Shown piece by piece: positions 5,883 through 12,550 of a DNA stretch of 31,790 nt. The notes under the pieces were generated by a model. It was not told the origin of the DNA. It was given only the letters and a program-made list of their open reading frames with translations, and did no database searches. The stretch is taken from the IMG/VR virus record IMGVR_UViG_3300032086_000144, positions 1 to 31,790 of that record; one strand, given 5' to 3'. Source of the DNA: a virus. The translations under genes were made by a program, and so were the position numbers. Each line of letters starts with the position of its first letter. Within the stretch, counting starts at the first letter, position 1.

Positions 5883-6079
5883 TGTATCGATTCCCATCTT
5901 TCTTTAGTCATTTGTCCTTGCCAGCCGTGGCCGGTTGATGTGTCAGATACATAGACAGTTGCGCTTGGTATCCAGCGCCCGCCGTTATCAAACCATTCAG
6001 TCAGGCGCTCATATGTGGCAACGCCTTTGTTGCCCCAGCTATCGCGCGTTTCTTTTGTTTTGATCTCTAAAGCTTGCAT
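5879..6079 (-). CDS. small phage protein of unknown function
   Basis: This 66-residue protein was started at ATG 6079 because GGAGG lies eight bases upstream; longer versions would overlap the previous gene. The sequence contains KTKETRDSWGNKGVATYERL and a Trp-rich second half ending MTKERWESIQ. It shows no membrane segment, cysteine pair or known motif. It lies second in the leftward early operon and is coupled to the TM micro-protein. Confidence 0.66.
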   Translation of the reverse strand: MQALEIKTKETRDSWGNKGVATYERLTEWFDNGGRWIPSATVYVSDTSTGHGWQGQMTKERWESIQ

Positions 6080-6102
6080 TGCTACGCCTCCGTTCACTTG
6101 CA

Positions 6103-6402
6103 TTACGCCGCTTGCTTGTTGTTGGTGTATTGGTGCCAAGCATTCACGCCCTCCATAAATGCTCTGATCCAATCGTAAGTTTCACGCGCCGTGCCGCGTG
6201 GGCTGATGTCACGCTCACCGCCGCCAGAATTGCACATTTGAGAAAGACGATAGCCACCGTATGCGCAATCAAGAACAAATGTATTAGGGTTTGCATGATA
6301 GCGACCGTCAAGACCTTTTGACCAAGCTTCTGTACGATAGCCAAAAGTTTGATTAAGTAGTTCAATTTGCTGGTACAGATCTTTTTTCGTAATGCGTGTC
6401 AT
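6103..6402 (-). CDS. conserved phage early protein (AYGGYRLSQM...GGG type)
   Basis: First gene of the leftward operon, 99 residues from ATG 6402 with AGGAAGGAA upstream; a longer upstream frame would run through the promoter and was rejected. ITKKDLYQQIELLNQTFG at the start, then LDCAYGGYRLSQMCNSGGGERDI and a WIRAFMEGVNAW end, match a widespread phage family in early operons. No function is established. The invariant-looking AYGGY...GGG core suggests a folded binding domain. Expressed from the strong leftward promoter, it could be an early host-interaction protein, which is inference. Confidence 0.78.
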   Translation of the reverse strand: MTRITKKDLYQQIELLNQTFGYRTEAWSKGLDGRYHANPNTFVLDCAYGGYRLSQMCNSGGGERDISPRGTARETYDWIRAFMEGVNAWHQYTNNKQAA

Positions 6403-6435
6403 GTCGTTTCCTTCCTGTAAAAAACAAATCACAAC

Positions 6436-6464
6436 TTGATAGATAAGTGATATCGGTTTATGTG
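6436..6464 (+). promoter_or_regulatory. rightward early promoter candidate
   Basis: TTGATA (6436-6441) and TATGTG (6459-6464) are 17 bases apart and face the ribbon-helix-helix gene. The -10 match is only moderate. The spacer contains the first AGTGATATCG copy, so both divergent promoters could be controlled by one protein. Confidence 0.45.
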
Positions 6465-6468
6465 TCAA
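6440..6468 (-). promoter_or_regulatory. leftward early promoter
   Basis: On the minus strand, consensus TTGACA (6468-6463) stands 17 bases from TATCTA (6445-6440), upstream of the leftward operon start at 6402. One AGTGATATCG operator copy fills the spacer and another lies just upstream of the -35 box. This is a classic arrangement for repression of a sigma70-type promoter. Confidence 0.66.
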
Positions 6469-6479
6469 TAGTGATATCG
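6446..6479. promoter_or_regulatory. two direct AGTGATATCG operators
   Basis: Identical 10-mers occur at 6446-6455 and 6470-6479, 24 bp start to start, each with the palindromic core GATATC. They overlap the divergent promoters and lie immediately before a ribbon-helix-helix gene. Direct repeats of short half-palindromes are typical RHH targets. Confidence 0.62.
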
Positions 6480-6497
6480 CAAGAAAAAGGAAAAAAA

Positions 6498-6725
6498 ATG
6501 TCAAAAAAACGCTTAGTTGCTGAAAACATTGTAGTTTTTCACACTCGAATGCCCGCCGAAACAAAGGAAAAGCTGGATCTCTATGCAGATAAGATGGGCG
6601 AAAGTGCTGCGCGGGTGCTGTCAAATCTGGTAGATCAACACCTGCCCAGCACAAAACCGGCGGTCACTTTCACAGAAAACGATGACCAAGTTGATCTTGA
6701 AACATGGCTCCGCAATCATGAGTAA
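6498..6725 (+). CDS. ribbon-helix-helix regulator (Arc/CopG-like)
   Basis: This 75-residue protein starts at ATG 6498 after AAAAGGAAAA. The segment NIVVFHTRMPAETKEKLDLY has the beta-strand/helix signature of RHH DNA-binding proteins, followed by a second helix (ESAARVLSNLVDQHL) and an acidic tail. RHH proteins bind as dimers to short direct or inverted repeats, and two such repeats lie 20-50 bases upstream over divergent promoters. It is the best candidate for the early repressor. It overlaps the resolvase gene by eight bases. Confidence 0.76.
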   Translation: MSKKRLVAENIVVFHTRMPAETKEKLDLYADKMGESAARVLSNLVDQHLPSTKPAVTFTENDDQVDLETWLRNHE

Positions 6726-7143
6726 AAGCATACACAAGGTAAGTTTCTGGTTGGCTGAGACGCCCATCGGCAAGGGTCGACCACGGTTTACCAGAGCCGG
6801 GCGCGTGTTCACGCCAAAGAAAACAAAAGATTTCGAGCTAAAGATTGCGGCCAGGGCAAGCGATGAAATGGTGTCTCTGGGGATTGATCCGTTCACCGTT
6901 CCGTGCAAGGTTTATATCTTGGCACAGTTCCCGATTCCTAAATCATGGCCCAAGAAGCGCGTAGAGGCCGCCACACGCGGGGAAGTGGTTCCCGGCAAGC
7001 CGGACATTGATAATGTGGCTAAGCTCGTTTTGGACGCTCTTAACGGCGTTTGCTTTGAAGATGATAAACTTGTTCAGACGTTAAAGATCACCAAGAAGTA
7101 CGGTCAGCCGTTGTTGTTGGTGCAAGTGGAGGCAGAAACATGA
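6718..7143 (+). CDS. rusA: RusA-family Holliday junction resolvase
   Basis: This 141-residue protein uses ATG 6718; an in-frame ATG at 6682 would deeply overlap the regulator. The N-terminal PIGKGRPRFTRAGRVFTP and the acidic motifs KPDIDN (D96, D98), LVLDALNG (D106) and FEDDKLV (D115/D116) are the family signature. The protein forms dimers that cut four-way junctions symmetrically and so resolve recombination and replication intermediates before packaging. It pairs functionally with the ERF annealing protein of the leftward operon. Confidence 0.93.
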   Translation: MSKSIHKVSFWLAETPIGKGRPRFTRAGRVFTPKKTKDFELKIAARASDEMVSLGIDPFTVPCKVYILAQFPIPKSWPKKRVEAATRGEVVPGKPDIDNVAKLVLDALNGVCFEDDKLVQTLKITKKYGQPLLLVQVEAET

Positions 7144-7232
7144 GAACAACAAAACAAGACAAGCTGTGCATTGCAGCGGCCATCATCTTAACCGTGGTTG
7201 CAATCATCGCAGTCAGTATGGGGCTGATATGA
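7140..7232 (+). CDS. single-transmembrane micro-protein (30 aa)
   Basis: ATG 7140 overlaps the resolvase stop, and its stop overlaps the initiator ATG 7229 (both ATGA). Residues after a short polar start (MRTTKQDKL) are a continuous hydrophobic helix (CIAAAIILTVVAIIAV). The exact double coupling is the main evidence that it is translated. Function is unknown. Confidence 0.62.
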   Translation: MRTTKQDKLCIAAAIILTVVAIIAVSMGLI

Positions 7233-8095
7233 AACCGGTCACGATCAGAGCAAAGGATCTGAGAAAGTTTGCGATCTTACCAATCAAAGCAATCACAGAT
7301 CCCGAGGTAACAAGAACCACGGCACTCTCTGTGCTGGCGGCTCTCTGTAGTTACTGCGATGAAACCGGCTGCACATTCGTTTCACAAGCAAGACTGGCAA
7401 GTGATCTCGGTATCTCTCGGCAAGCAGTCAACAAGCAGCTAAGAAAGCTGAGAGACTTAGAGTATATTGTCAGAGCCAAGCGGCGTTATAAAGGACAAAC
7501 AACCACCACGTACAAGGTCATCTATGACGATGTAAAAACAGAAGAAGAAGCACTTGCAAACTTATCACCAGCAGAGAGAATAGGACTAGAAGAACGCAGA
7601 GAAAAGCTAAGACAACAAATGGAAAACAAGCCATCAAAAGTCATCAATTTGCCTGTGGATAAGTCTGTGGATAAGTCTGTGGATAACTTTAAGGTGTCAA
7701 CCTCAGAAGTTTCACAGGGTGCAACCTCAGAAGTTTCACCCCCTGAAACCCCAGAAGTTTCACTAAACAGACCATTTAACAGTATAGTTAACAGTATAAG
7801 TGATGTCAGTAGACAGTGTTGTTCTTTGTTTTTAAGAATTGCTGAAAGTTATGGAACTCCAAGACAGGTCAATGATAGAGATTATCAGATCATGGAAAGT
7901 TGGGTTAAGGATGGGCTGACGGTCCAGATCTGGGGCGATATCCTGAAGGACCATGCGAAATGGTGCCACGATAACCGCAGAGATTACCCGCGAGGGCTGG
8001 CTTGGTTCGCGGTTCCAGTGCAAAAGAAGCTGGGAAATGCACCAAAACGCGGTAAGAATACAATCAATGCGGTAGTAAAAAAGCTAAGACCTTGA
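7229..8095 (+). CDS. phage replication initiator with winged-helix N-terminus
   Basis: The 288-residue protein begins at ATG 7229 in an ATGA overlap. The N-terminal domain contains a helix-turn-helix (SQARLASDLGISRQAVNKQL, residues about 52-71), then a basic wing-like segment and YKVIYDD. A charged helix and a repetitive linker (VDKSVDKSVDN and repeated SEVS) follow, then a C-terminal helical domain (DYQIMESWVKDGL...RGLAWFAVPVQKKL). This two-domain plan with a flexible linker is like lambda O and other phage initiators. The linker DNA holds DnaA boxes and iterons, so the protein probably binds within its own gene and recruits the host helicase. No helicase or primase gene is visible here. Confidence 0.8.
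   Translation: MKPVTIRAKDLRKFAILPIKAITDPEVTRTTALSVLAALCSYCDETGCTFVSQARLASDLGISRQAVNKQLRKLRDLEYIVRAKRRYKGQTTTTYKVIYDDVKTEEEALANLSPAERIGLEERREKLRQQMENKPSKVINLPVDKSVDKSVDNFKVSTSEVSQGATSEVSPPETPEVSLNRPFNSIVNSISDVSRQCCSLFLRIAESYGTPRQVNDRDYQIMESWVKDGLTVQIWGDILKDHAKWCHDNRRDYPRGLAWFAVPVQKKLGNAPKRGKNTINAVVKKLRP
7654..7798. other. candidate replication origin inside the initiator gene
   Basis: Three perfect DnaA-box complements TGTGGATAA occur at 7654, 7666 and 7678, twelve bp apart. Three 17-bp iterons (AACCYCAGAAGTTTCAC) follow at 7699, 7723 and 7747, exactly 24 bp apart. Two AT-rich TTAACAGTATA copies at 7776 and 7788, 12 bp apart, complete the row like a duplex-unwinding element. The order (DnaA boxes, iterons, AT-rich repeats) mimics plasmid and lambda-type origins, and placement within the initiator gene is known from lambda O. 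Confidence 0.78.
7699..7763 (+). repeat. three 17-bp iterons spaced 24 bp
   Basis: Copies 7699-7715 and 7723-7739 are identical (AACCTCAGAAGTTTCAC); 7747-7763 differs at one base (AACCCCAG...). They encode the SEVS repeats of the initiator linker. Their even spacing, just over two helical turns, suggests binding on one DNA face. Confidence 0.82.
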
Positions 8096-8331
8096 TATTA
8101 AACGATAAGTCATTTAACATAATACCTATTATGCGCCGTAATCGATTTAGTTCGGGCAACGCCAGCATCACGCGAGCCTTTTCGCAGCACGGCCAGCGCA
8201 CGTTTGCGCACGACCGACCCCCTTGCCCCCCACCCCCGCGCCTCTTGCTGCATACCCCCACAAAAATATTTTCTGGTTTTTTTCTGGATTGTGTGCCATA
8301 TCTATTTTTATCAATTAGGAAGGATTGAGTT
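8096..8331. other. non-coding gap with hairpin and C-rich runs
   Basis: This 236-base gap downstream of the initiator has no credible gene. It contains GCGCA-CGTT-TGCGC (8196-8209) and three C-runs of 5, 6 and 5 bases (8218-8222, 8226-8231, 8233-8237), followed by a T-rich stretch before the next gene. The C-rich side would be G-rich on the minus strand. It may hold a promoter for the next gene or part of an origin. I see no good promoter match. Confidence 0.45.
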
Positions 8332-8571
8332 ATGAAGAAGATGTATCGAGTTGTTCAGGGTCAGAAGCGTCGGAATGATCCTGAGAAGAAGGATTGGGTG
8401 AGATTGGGTATTGCGTTCAGCGACAGTAACGGGATGCGAGTTAAGTTGAATGCGTTACCATTGCCTGATGAGAATGGGGAGATTTGGTTAAACTTGTTTG
8501 AGGATGAGCCGAAGTCTGGTGGTCAGCAGATGCGGGGATCTTCTCAGACAGAAGATGCTATACCGTTCTGA
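8332..8571 (+). CDS. small protein with SSB-like C-terminal tail (putative ssDNA-binding protein)
   Basis: This 79-residue protein follows AGGAAGGA. A beta-rich core (YRVVQGQKRR...WVRLGIAFSDSNGMRVKLNALPL) is followed by a flexible segment and the C-terminus TEDAIPF. That tail is nearly the bacterial SSB-Ct (DDDIPF), which binds RecO, RecQ, helicases and polymerases. The core resembles a small phage family in replication regions and could be a minimal OB fold, but the fold is inferred. Its position beside the initiator and methylase supports a DNA-replication role. It overlaps the next gene by TGATG. Confidence 0.6.
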   Translation: MKKMYRVVQGQKRRNDPEKKDWVRLGIAFSDSNGMRVKLNALPLPDENGEIWLNLFEDEPKSGGQQMRGSSQTEDAIPF

Positions 8572-9068
8572 TGGTTAGTTATGAAAAGTCTGGTGAAAGT
8601 GATGAATGGTACACGCCTCAATATATTTTTGATGCGTTGGGAGTTGAGTTTGATTTAGACGTTGCAAGCCCCCCTGGTGGACCAAGGTATGTGCCTACTA
8701 AATATTATTATTCATCTAATTCACTCGAAAAAGAGTGGCATGGATTTGTTTGGATGAATCCTCCATTTGGTCATCAATCCACAAAGCGGAAGTGGTTGCG
8801 GAAGTTTTTTTCTCATAAGAACGGAATAGCGTTATTGCCTGACAGAACATCTGCTCCTTGGTGGCAAGAATATGCTGCACTATCGGATGTTGTTTTATTT
8901 TTATCGCCAAAAGTAAAATTTGAGCGTATAGATGGCAGTATAGGAGAGCATCCTGGTACTGGAACAAATCTTTTTGCTGTTGGTCAAGAAGGAAAAAATG
9001 CAGTATTAAGAGCTTCAAATCTTGGCTCTGTTTTCTTTCCAAGTGGTGATTGCAATGGCCAGGACTAG
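8571..9068 (+). CDS. dam: phage DNA N6-adenine methyltransferase (Dam family)
   Basis: This 165-residue protein begins with the phage Dam hallmark DEWYTPQYIFDALG (residues 11-24), then FDLDVASP and the catalytic NPPF at 63-66 in WMNPPFG. It transfers a methyl group from S-adenosylmethionine to adenine N6, most likely to protect phage DNA from host restriction or alter its expression. The usual second half with a LLPDRTSAPWW segment is present. Its length fits the family. It is coupled to the SSB-like gene by TGATG and overlaps the small terminase gene. Confidence 0.92.
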   Translation: MVSYEKSGESDEWYTPQYIFDALGVEFDLDVASPPGGPRYVPTKYYYSSNSLEKEWHGFVWMNPPFGHQSTKRKWLRKFFSHKNGIALLPDRTSAPWWQEYAALSDVVLFLSPKVKFERIDGSIGEHPGTGTNLFAVGQEGKNAVLRASNLGSVFFPSGDCNGQD

Positions 9069-9471
9069 ACAAACTCCGATTGGCAGATTTGGCGGGGTAC
9101 GTTTAGCACAGCGGCGTATTCGGACCAGTGAGACATTGGAGAATAACAAGGAGGCGGTTGCCCAGGAGTTGATTGCTCTTGGGACCACTTCGATAACTGA
9201 GATTATAAATCTTGATGGTTCTATGCGTCCGTTGGACGAGATACCGGATTATGCGTTACGGGCGATAAAGAAGATTGTTCCGATGCCGGATGGCCGTGTG
9301 TCGATTGAGTTGTTTGATAAGGTAAGTGTTTTGCGTATCTTGGCGAAGGCTGCTGGTTTCTTAGATAATCCTGAGAAAGAGAATGATAAGCCATCGATTG
9401 TTGGGATTAACATGCGTGGACCGGCGGCAACGACAGAGTATGCTGAGGTGGTGGATGAGGGTAAAGAATGA
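9055..9471 (+). CDS. terS: short terminase small subunit-like protein
   Basis: The 138-residue product starts at ATG 9055 (MARTRQTPIGRFGG); an in-frame start at 9022 would extend into the methylase. It carries the C-terminal half typical of Terminase_2-like small subunits: a TSITEIINLDGSMRPLDEIP stretch, YALRAIKKI, a beta segment (VSIELFDK) and VLRILAKAAGFLD. Small subunits recognise the packaging site. The usual N-terminal helix-turn-helix of about 60 residues is absent, which is unusual. TerL follows one gene later. Confidence 0.72.
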   Translation: MARTRQTPIGRFGGVRLAQRRIRTSETLENNKEAVAQELIALGTTSITEIINLDGSMRPLDEIPDYALRAIKKIVPMPDGRVSIELFDKVSVLRILAKAAGFLDNPEKENDKPSIVGINMRGPAATTEYAEVVDEGKE

Positions 9472-9946
9472 TTTTTATCCTACTCCGTTTTCAATAGCGG
9501 AGCGTCTAATTACAGAGGCCGACAGTTTAGGCGAAGTTGTGTGGGAGCCGTGCGCGGGTGATGGGCGACTGGTTGAAATGATGCGAGACAAAGGTAAAAC
9601 TGTAATCGCGGGAGACATAGCAACGGGACAGGATTTTTTCGAATATAGTTGGGCAGCCGCGCCCGTGATTGTTACTAATCCACCCTTCAAAGACATTAGG
9701 CGCTTCATCGATCATGCTTTTAGCATTGGCGTTCGACGAATGGCGCTCATTGTTCCTGAAAGAATATGGGCAAGCAAAACAGGTTTGGAGCAGTTTAACA
9801 AGCATAGACCAGCCAAATTTATCAATATGTCATGGCGCGAGGATTTTCTTAATAAAGGTGGATCGCCAGATCGAGCATTAGCTGCTGCCATTTGGACGCA
9901 GCCGCACAGCATATCAACGACATTTGAGGTTTGGAACAAACCATGA
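9455..9946 (+). CDS. SAM-dependent methyltransferase, putative N6-adenine type
   Basis: This 163-residue protein starts at ATG 9455 after GAGGTGG, overlapping terS by 17 bases. Motif I (EPCAGDGRL, 31-39) binds S-adenosylmethionine, and NPPF (75-78) is the adenine-N6 catalytic motif; DFYPTPFSIAERLI resembles the phage Dam entry segment. It is compact for the class, so it may lack a separate target-recognition domain. With the Dam gene just upstream it gives the phage two candidate DNA modification enzymes next to packaging genes. RNA or protein methylation cannot be excluded. Confidence 0.84.
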   Translation: MRVKNDFYPTPFSIAERLITEADSLGEVVWEPCAGDGRLVEMMRDKGKTVIAGDIATGQDFFEYSWAAAPVIVTNPPFKDIRRFIDHAFSIGVRRMALIVPERIWASKTGLEQFNKHRPAKFINMSWREDFLNKGGSPDRALAAAIWTQPHSISTTFEVWNKP

Positions 9947-11463
9947 AGGATATCCCCAGCCTTGATTTAAACTTTGAGAACAGCCCGACTGTTTGGAAGT
10001 TTCTGCATGATGACAGCTTTGTTCGGGGGTTGATGGGTCCGGTTGGATCTGGGAAGTCTTATGGGTGTGCGGCTGAGATTATGTTGCGGGCGGTACGTCA
10101 GAGGCCCAGCCCCAGAGATGGGATCAGATATTCTCGGTTTGTGATTGTTAGAAATACTTATCCTGAGCTAAGAACAACGACGATTAAGACGTGGCAAGAA
10201 TTGTTTCCAGAGGATGTTTGGGGTGGAATGCGCTGGCAACCGCCTATTTCGCACCATATTCGGATTCCGACGAGAGAGGACATTCCGGGCATTGATTGCG
10301 AAGTGATCTTCATGGCCCTTTCTTCTCCGCAAGATGTACGGAAGCTGTTGTCATTGGAGCTTACGGGAGCTTGGGTGAATGAGGCCAGAGAGTTGCCGAA
10401 AGCGGTGATTGATGGTTTGACGCACAGAGTTGGGCGATATCCGACAAAAGCGGATGGTTCTCCGACATGGTACGGCATTTGGATGGATACGAACCCGCCT
10501 GACAATGATCATTGGTGGCATGAGTTGGCAGAGAAAAATCCGATTGGTGGTCAATACCCGTGGACATTCTTCAGACAACCCGGCGGTGTTTTGGCGGTGG
10601 ATGGGAAAGATGTGCCGGAGAATCCAGAGGCGCAGGGCCATGTGTTTTCTGGGGGCAAATGGTGGAAAACCAATGAGGATGCGGAGAATAGAAACAATCT
10701 GCCGCCTGGATATTATCAACAGCTTCTTGGCGGAAAGAATGCGGATTGGATCAGATGTTATGCGCAGGGAATGTACACGTTTGTGCAAGAAGGGCGTCCG
10801 GTCTGGCCGGAGTATGACGATGAGTTGATGAGCGGGGATGTTGAGGTCGATCCGTATTATCCGATGCAGATTGGTGTTGACTTTGGATTAACACCGGCGG
10901 CGATCTTTGGGCAGAGAACACAGGCAGGGGCGTGGCGGATCTGCGATGAGCTTGTGACGTTTGACATGGGCCTTGAGCGATTTGGTCAGGAAATGATGGC
11001 GCTGATTGCTCAGAAATATTCTAAGCATGATATTCTGATCTGGGGCGATCCGGCGGGGAATAAACGGGATGAGATTTACGAGGTTACAGCCTTTGACCAT
11101 CTCAGATCACTTGGTTTCAAAGCACAACCAACAGAAAGCAATGCGTTTCAAGTCAGACGTGAGGCTGGGGCTAGTCCTATGGGGCGGCTGATAAATGGCA
11201 AGCCTGGTCTGATGGTAGATAAGAAATGCCTGAGATTGCGCAAATCTCTAAGCGGTGGATACTTTTTCAAGCGTCAAAGCATGGGCGCTGGGCAAGATCG
11301 ATTTAAAGATACGCCGGTGAAGAATGACCATTCACACTGCGGGGATGCGTTTGGATATCTTATGCTGGGCGGCGGTGAACAACGCCGGTTGCGTAGAGGG
11401 AGCTATGGTAATTCCTTCGCAGCACAAAGCTATTCTGCGGAAACGGAATTTAACGTGTTCTGA
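9943..11463 (+). CDS. terL: terminase large subunit
   Basis: The 506-residue protein starts at ATG 9943 (ATGA overlap); an in-frame TTG at 9931 is unlikely. The packaging ATPase has Walker A GPVGSGKS (about residues 32-39) and a Walker B/glutamate region LTGAWVNEA (about 140). The RNase H-like nuclease shows IGVDFG (about 310), WGDPAGNKRDE (about 367) and GDAFGY (about 467). It powers DNA translocation into the prohead through the portal and cuts concatemers. Packaging style (headful or cos) cannot be read from the sequence alone. Confidence 0.96.
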   Translation: MKDIPSLDLNFENSPTVWKFLHDDSFVRGLMGPVGSGKSYGCAAEIMLRAVRQRPSPRDGIRYSRFVIVRNTYPELRTTTIKTWQELFPEDVWGGMRWQPPISHHIRIPTREDIPGIDCEVIFMALSSPQDVRKLLSLELTGAWVNEARELPKAVIDGLTHRVGRYPTKADGSPTWYGIWMDTNPPDNDHWWHELAEKNPIGGQYPWTFFRQPGGVLAVDGKDVPENPEAQGHVFSGGKWWKTNEDAENRNNLPPGYYQQLLGGKNADWIRCYAQGMYTFVQEGRPVWPEYDDELMSGDVEVDPYYPMQIGVDFGLTPAAIFGQRTQAGAWRICDELVTFDMGLERFGQEMMALIAQKYSKHDILIWGDPAGNKRDEIYEVTAFDHLRSLGFKAQPTESNAFQVRREAGASPMGRLINGKPGLMVDKKCLRLRKSLSGGYFFKRQSMGAGQDRFKDTPVKNDHSHCGDAFGYLMLGGGEQRRLRRGSYGNSFAAQSYSAETEFNVF

Positions 11464-11945
11464 TGGGACTGATCCAGCTACCAACCTTTCAAATGCGAAC
11501 CGATGAGCAAATCGTTCCGCTCACACTCAGCCATGTTTATAATATTAAGCTGGGGCCGCATGAGGAAGAATACGCCAGACATATACCGCACTACAGAGAT
11601 TATGTTTGGGACTATTCTGTGCTGGGCTGGTCATGGACTGCTATCGGGCGCGGCAAGGTCATTGCTATCTTCGGAGTAAGGGATATATGGCCCGGTTTGG
11701 TCGAAGCTTGGTTTATTCCGGGCGAGGGCTTGGATCGCCACGCAAGGTCAACTTTGATCGGTGCAAGGGCGCTTTTGCGTGAAGTGATGTCTGATACAGA
11801 TATCAGACGTATGCAAATCTTCGTAAAAGTGGACAATACCCGCGCATTAAGGTTTGCTAAGGCACTACATTTTGAGGTAGAGTGCATATTAAGAAAGTTT
11901 GGCCCAGAGGGGGCTGACTACTATGCGATGGCGAGGTTTGAGTAA
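11463..11945 (+). CDS. GNAT-fold, T7 gp13-like virion protein
   Basis: This 160-residue protein has an acetyltransferase-like layout: WTAIGRGKVIAIFGV and WFIPGEGLDRH in the middle, then IFVKVDNTRALRFAKALHF, which resembles the GNAT end with LHFEVE. Proteins of this shape (T7 gp13 and related DUFs) occur in podovirus structural modules. Whether any keeps acetyltransferase activity is unclear. The classic acetyl-CoA loop is weak here. It overlaps TerL by TGATG and precedes the small basic genes and the portal. Confidence 0.72.
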   Translation: MGLIQLPTFQMRTDEQIVPLTLSHVYNIKLGPHEEEYARHIPHYRDYVWDYSVLGWSWTAIGRGKVIAIFGVRDIWPGLVEAWFIPGEGLDRHARSTLIGARALLREVMSDTDIRRMQIFVKVDNTRALRFAKALHFEVECILRKFGPEGADYYAMARFE

Positions 11946-12193
11946 TGGCTGGACTAGGTGGTAGGCGGCGGAGAAGAGAGCCAAGCGTTGAAGAAGTTCG
12001 CGCTCAAGAGCAAGCAATAGCGGCGCAAGAACGGGCTGAAGAACGTGCGACGACCCAAGAACGAACAGAGATGCGGGGCGCACAAGCCAGAAGAAGATTA
12101 CTTCGTCGCGGTGGTTTAAGATTATTATTCTCCCCAGCACGTCAAGAAGGACCGGGAATGGCAACGACCAGAATGTTGGGCGGGGGATCTTGA
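11945..12193 (+). CDS. small Arg-rich protein
   Basis: The 82-residue product begins MAGLGGRRRRREPSVEEVRA, has a long charged helix of Glu/Arg/Ala, then RRRLLRRGGLRLLFSPA. It likely forms a coiled coil and could bind DNA or the portal vertex. No family is recognised with confidence; small proteins with a GLxxLLFSPA-like end recur near portal genes of podophages. It starts one base into the previous stop (TAATG). Confidence 0.7.
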   Translation: MAGLGGRRRRREPSVEEVRAQEQAIAAQERAEERATTQERTEMRGAQARRRLLRRGGLRLLFSPARQEGPGMATTRMLGGGS

Positions 12194-12194
12194 T

Positions 12195-12539
12195 ATGCCG
12201 AAGGGCGGGACTCAGCCACTAAAGGCACAAGCAAAAAAAGAAACGCTTGGATCTGATATTCGCATGGGTCTTGGCCTTGAACCAAAGTCGCCAAGCTTTC
12301 GGGCGCGTTCTGCAAAAAGCCAAAGAGCGCACGAGGAAATGCTGGAGCGATCAAGAAGAAACGAAAAGAAGCGCGAGAAGCGGAGAAGTAAACGCCCATC
12401 TGCGCAAATGCTTTTCGAGCAAGAGAAAGCCGCAAAACTGGCAGAAGAACGGGCCGAAGGACAAAAAAAGCGTAAGGCGTTTGAAAAGGCTCAGGGCGAA
12501 AGATACGCTCGCCGCCGCCGGTTGCTAATGAATATCTGA
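12195..12539 (+). CDS. small basic coiled-coil protein
   Basis: The 114-residue chain is strongly basic and helical, with charged residues throughout (REKRRSKRPSAQMLFEQEKA and further). It opens MPKGGTQPLKAQAKKETLG. It has no membrane segment or cysteine. Together with its neighbours it forms a row of four basic genes between TerL and portal, which suggests assembly or DNA-condensing roles, as inference. The ATG lies one base after the preceding TGA. Confidence 0.66.
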   Translation: MPKGGTQPLKAQAKKETLGSDIRMGLGLEPKSPSFRARSAKSQRAHEEMLERSRRNEKKREKRRSKRPSAQMLFEQEKAAKLAEERAEGQKKRKAFEKAQGERYARRRRLLMNI

Positions 12540-12550
12540 TAGGAAGCAGT

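Noticed and set aside
6403-6654. Upstream extension of the first leftward gene to 183 residues
   Set aside because: It would run through the promoter/operator region and the RHH gene; ATG 6402 has a strong ribosome site.
8092-8123. Promoter TTGATA...CATAAT after the initiator gene
   Set aside because: The spacing is about 20 bases, too long for a convincing sigma70-type promoter.
8092-8328. 78-residue plus frame in the C-rich gap
   Set aside because: It begins without a ribosome site and has proline-rich composition caused by the C-runs.
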